A stretch of DNA of 64,000 nucleotides from Cucumis sativus (taxonomy: Eukaryota > Streptophyta > Magnoliopsida > Cucurbitales > Cucurbitaceae): contig NC_026655.2 in NCBI RefSeq assembly GCF_000004075.3, forward strand, positions 6,634,001 through 6,698,000. The letters are read 5' to 3'. The notes under the pieces are model-generated. The model ran no database searches. It was not told the DNA's origin and was given only the letters and a program-made list of their open reading frames with translations. Below, in pieces: positions 61,381 through 64,000 of the stretch. A program made the position numbers and the translations under genes. Numbering within the stretch: position 1 is the stretch's first letter; each line of letters begins with the position of its first letter.

Positions 61381-64000
61381 CGACCAAAAAATAATTTTTT
61401 TAAAAAAAGAAAAAACTACTTATCCCAAAAACCAACAGTTTAAGAACAAATCATCAACTCATTTACTAAACCCCAATACCAAAACCCGTCAAGTCCTTGT
61501 TCTTTATTACAAAAATCAATACCCAGATGAAAAAGTGAACTAAAATGCTGGATCAAAGAAACCCATGTCAAAATCGCATCAACAAATAAGGAAACTGGAA
61601 AAACAATCGAAATGGGAATGGTGAAAAGGGTCAGAAAATGAATTGAAGTTCAGAGAAAAACAAAATGGATTGGTAATGAATTGAATAAGGATGAATCCTA
61701 ATATCACAGATCATTCTAAAGAAGGCAAAAAGAAATGAAAAAGGAGTCGTAGTGATAAGTTGCTAATGAAGCAAAACGGAGAGAGGAAGAAGAAGAAGAA
61801 GAAGAAGAAAATAGCATGCAACATAATGTGCAGTGGAATTATTATTTATTCCCTCCCTTGAAAAAAAGTTGTATGCATCAATCAAAATGTCAAAAACTCC
61901 CTCTCTTCCTTCAAATTGAAAAAGAAACAATATTTAAACAGAATGCAAGCTGATAGAATTATATTTGTTTGTTCTAAGCTTCATTCATTTTTTGTATACA
62001 GTCAACCATCCAATAAACAACAACAGTTTACTGTTCATATGTTGTTACAAACTAAGTTTAACTCATTCCCTATCTAGTTGTCAACACGAGTTTAACCCAA
62101 TTAGCAATCAATTGTACTTAGTAATCACAAGGTTCGTTGTTCGAACCTTTCTATTCTCAAAATTCCGTCAATTTTACATGCAATAATTCAAACTACGAAT
62201 ACACTTATTTGGTTTAAAATGTTTTCCTGTTAAGTTTTAGAAAGTTATATTAAGAAAAAGAAAATTTCAACTTTTAACCCAAAAAAAAAGAAAACAATTT
62301 ATTCCACCCAACCTTAAAGTAATTGTTTCTTTATTACTTATAAACATCTACTTATTAGATGAATTAAATATTGGGAAACAGCTGTAGTTTTTGCAAAGGG
62401 GGATTCTGAAATTTGTGCATTTCCTTTTTCTTGGTTTCTTAATTCTCAAATTAATCCAACTCTACTCATAGGCTATTCTAACACAATAAAATAAAATATC
62501 ATAAGCTAATTTACTATTAGTTTTGTTGAAAAACAATGCCATAATGAATACATTTGAAATGGGAAATAAATTAGTATTTGTAGACAAAGTGAAAATGTAC
62601 TCTTTCTCTTTTATAATTGACATGTCAGAAGAAATGGGTGTTTTCCTTTTTGATACTCCAAAAACAGAGATGAGATAAATAATAGAAAAATGAGTGCACA
62701 CGTGCAAGTAATTTAAAAATACAAACTCACGTGCAAATGCTAAATTTAAATAATTGTGCCTTTAAGCTTTAATTGCATTTCCCCCTTTTTCTGTGTCAGG
62801 GGAATACTAAGCTTAACCTTGGATTCCTATTTCACACTTTCCCCCTAATCTCACTCTTTTAGGCCTTTAATGGGTTCAATTACTATATTACCCCCCTAAA
62901 TATTCTATTCTAATGGTCGTCTGGCTTCAATGATAAGTTTCGAGTTAGAAAGTTTGTGTTTCGATTTGTAGAGTTATGATATTGAGTTTCTTGACGAATG
63001 TAAGAAGTAGAGAAAGGATGTAAGGTTGTGTTAAGTTACTCGATATATGTGTAAACTTTATTACTATTTATTCATGCAAGCTTACTTAAAGAGTCCGTGG
63101 ACTATAGTGCGAATGATCATTTGATTTAAGAAGTTATTTGAAACAATTATACGTTTCATAGACTTCTTAAGTTTGGAACTTTGGAGAATGTTGGTAATTG
63201 TTTTGCTTATGATAAAGTTTAAGTTTTAAATTTATTGAACTTTTTTCGTAAATATATTTAGTTTAACTTTCTTTCATTTTTGAACCTAAGTTACTTATAA
63301 AATTTTAAAATCTATGACCAATCATTATTTAATCTCTAAATTTCAACTGTTATTACTTTTTCTCTAGTTTTGGAAACCTTTGTTCTAACAACTTTGGTTT
63401 TTTTTTTTTTAATAAATAGTCACATTTTCTCCTTCACATATCATAAGAATTAAATTCATTATAATAAAATTAGTATGGGCTAATTTTCTCTGCATCATAG
63501 GTTCTTACCATGTTTTAAATTAATTAAGGCTAATATAGAATGAAAGTAAGCATTATCGAAAATATGTGGATTTAACAATGTAAAATTTTGAAATATCGAG
63601 ACTAATAAAAAAAACGAAACATACTGGTGACAAAAATTAAACATTTTAAAACCGAAAACGACAAAATAAAAACTATACTATAAAAATTGGTTTTTTTTTT
63701 TTTTTAATCTTTGTATACGGGATATTTTGTCTACTTACATACATTTAGTGTTTCATTATTAAATTACGAAAATTAAAATTACTTTTAAAAACTAACGAAT
63801 GAGCCTAATTTAATTAGCACATAAATGTCAAGGTTCATCGTGTTGATTTTATGGAATAAATCTATATTTCATTTATTATTTAGTAGAGATACAAGCCTAT
63901 ATATAACCATAGAGAAATACACTTAAGGAAATAATATCAAATAATATCTCTAGAATTATATCTCCTAATAATAATCTAATTATATTAATACATCGTAAAA
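61381..64000. other. Promoter region of the recombinase-like gene, then intergenic DNA
   Basis: About 61381-61830 is the probable 5' UTR/promoter, with a GAA microsatellite at about 61787-61809. Beyond that the DNA is AT-rich with no recognised gene. A weak tRNA-like SINE relic with a B-box-like ggttcgttgttcgaacc may lie near 62075-62160. Confidence 0.45.

Overview
This is a eudicot plant nuclear window. Genes are intron-rich with GT-AG splicing. Three encode plastid proteins (APS reductase, starch synthase III and the ATP synthase gamma chain), and class III peroxidase, two-domain glyoxalase I and GH17-X8 glucanase families are present. Intergenic DNA is very AT-rich and holds small foldback elements, SINE-type DNA and one young Ty1/copia-type element. 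The proteins and repeats look cucurbit-like (Cucumis or a relative). That is an impression from memory, not a measurement.

Layout. 0-2 kb: GH17-X8 beta-1,3-glucanase on the minus strand, its 3' end running off the window. 5.3-7.4 kb (-): plastid APS reductase, 5 exons, 461 aa. 8.8-12.5 kb: broken copia-type element with two identical 170-bp LTRs and a 5-bp target duplication. 13.0-15.4 kb (+): two-domain glyoxalase I, 8 exons, 294 aa. 16.4-18.0 kb (-): ATG8, 5 coding exons, 118 aa. 19.6-22.0 kb (-): GT31 beta-1,3-galactosyltransferase, 11 exons, 402 aa. 22.1-24.7 kb: nested, decayed tandem duplication. 27.0-27.5 kb (-): S40/DUF584 senescence regulator. 32.5-42.6 kb (-): starch synthase III, 16 exons, 1152 aa, with a SINE in one intron. 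44.6-45.7 kb (-): intronless atpC. 46.7-48.7 kb (-): decayed PPR gene. 49-55.9 kb: gene-free AT-rich DNA. 55.9-57.4 kb (+): peroxidase 42-like gene, 4 exons, 331 aa. 58.4-61.4 kb (-): 6-exon, 674-aa gene of no named plant family known to me. 61.4-64 kb: intergenic.

The exon models were assembled by hand from reading frames and splice sites. In each complete model the exon phases close and the total is a whole number of codons. Functional links are loose, as usual in plants: chloroplast sulfate assimilation, starch synthesis and photophosphorylation, cell-wall and secretory genes (glucanase, galactosyltransferase, peroxidase), and autophagy/senescence (ATG8, S40). Nothing suggests an operon or a metabolic cluster.

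The most unusual object is the 58.4-61.4 kb gene. Its middle third reads like the tyrosine-recombinase fold of the Crypton/DUF3504 class (ZMYM2, QRICH1 and KCTD1 kin in animals). The box-I arginine is present, but the HxxR box is changed, which fits a domesticated, probably non-catalytic, recombinase-derived plant protein. Second is the glyoxalase I, where the usual metal-ligand pattern of the two half-sites is altered.
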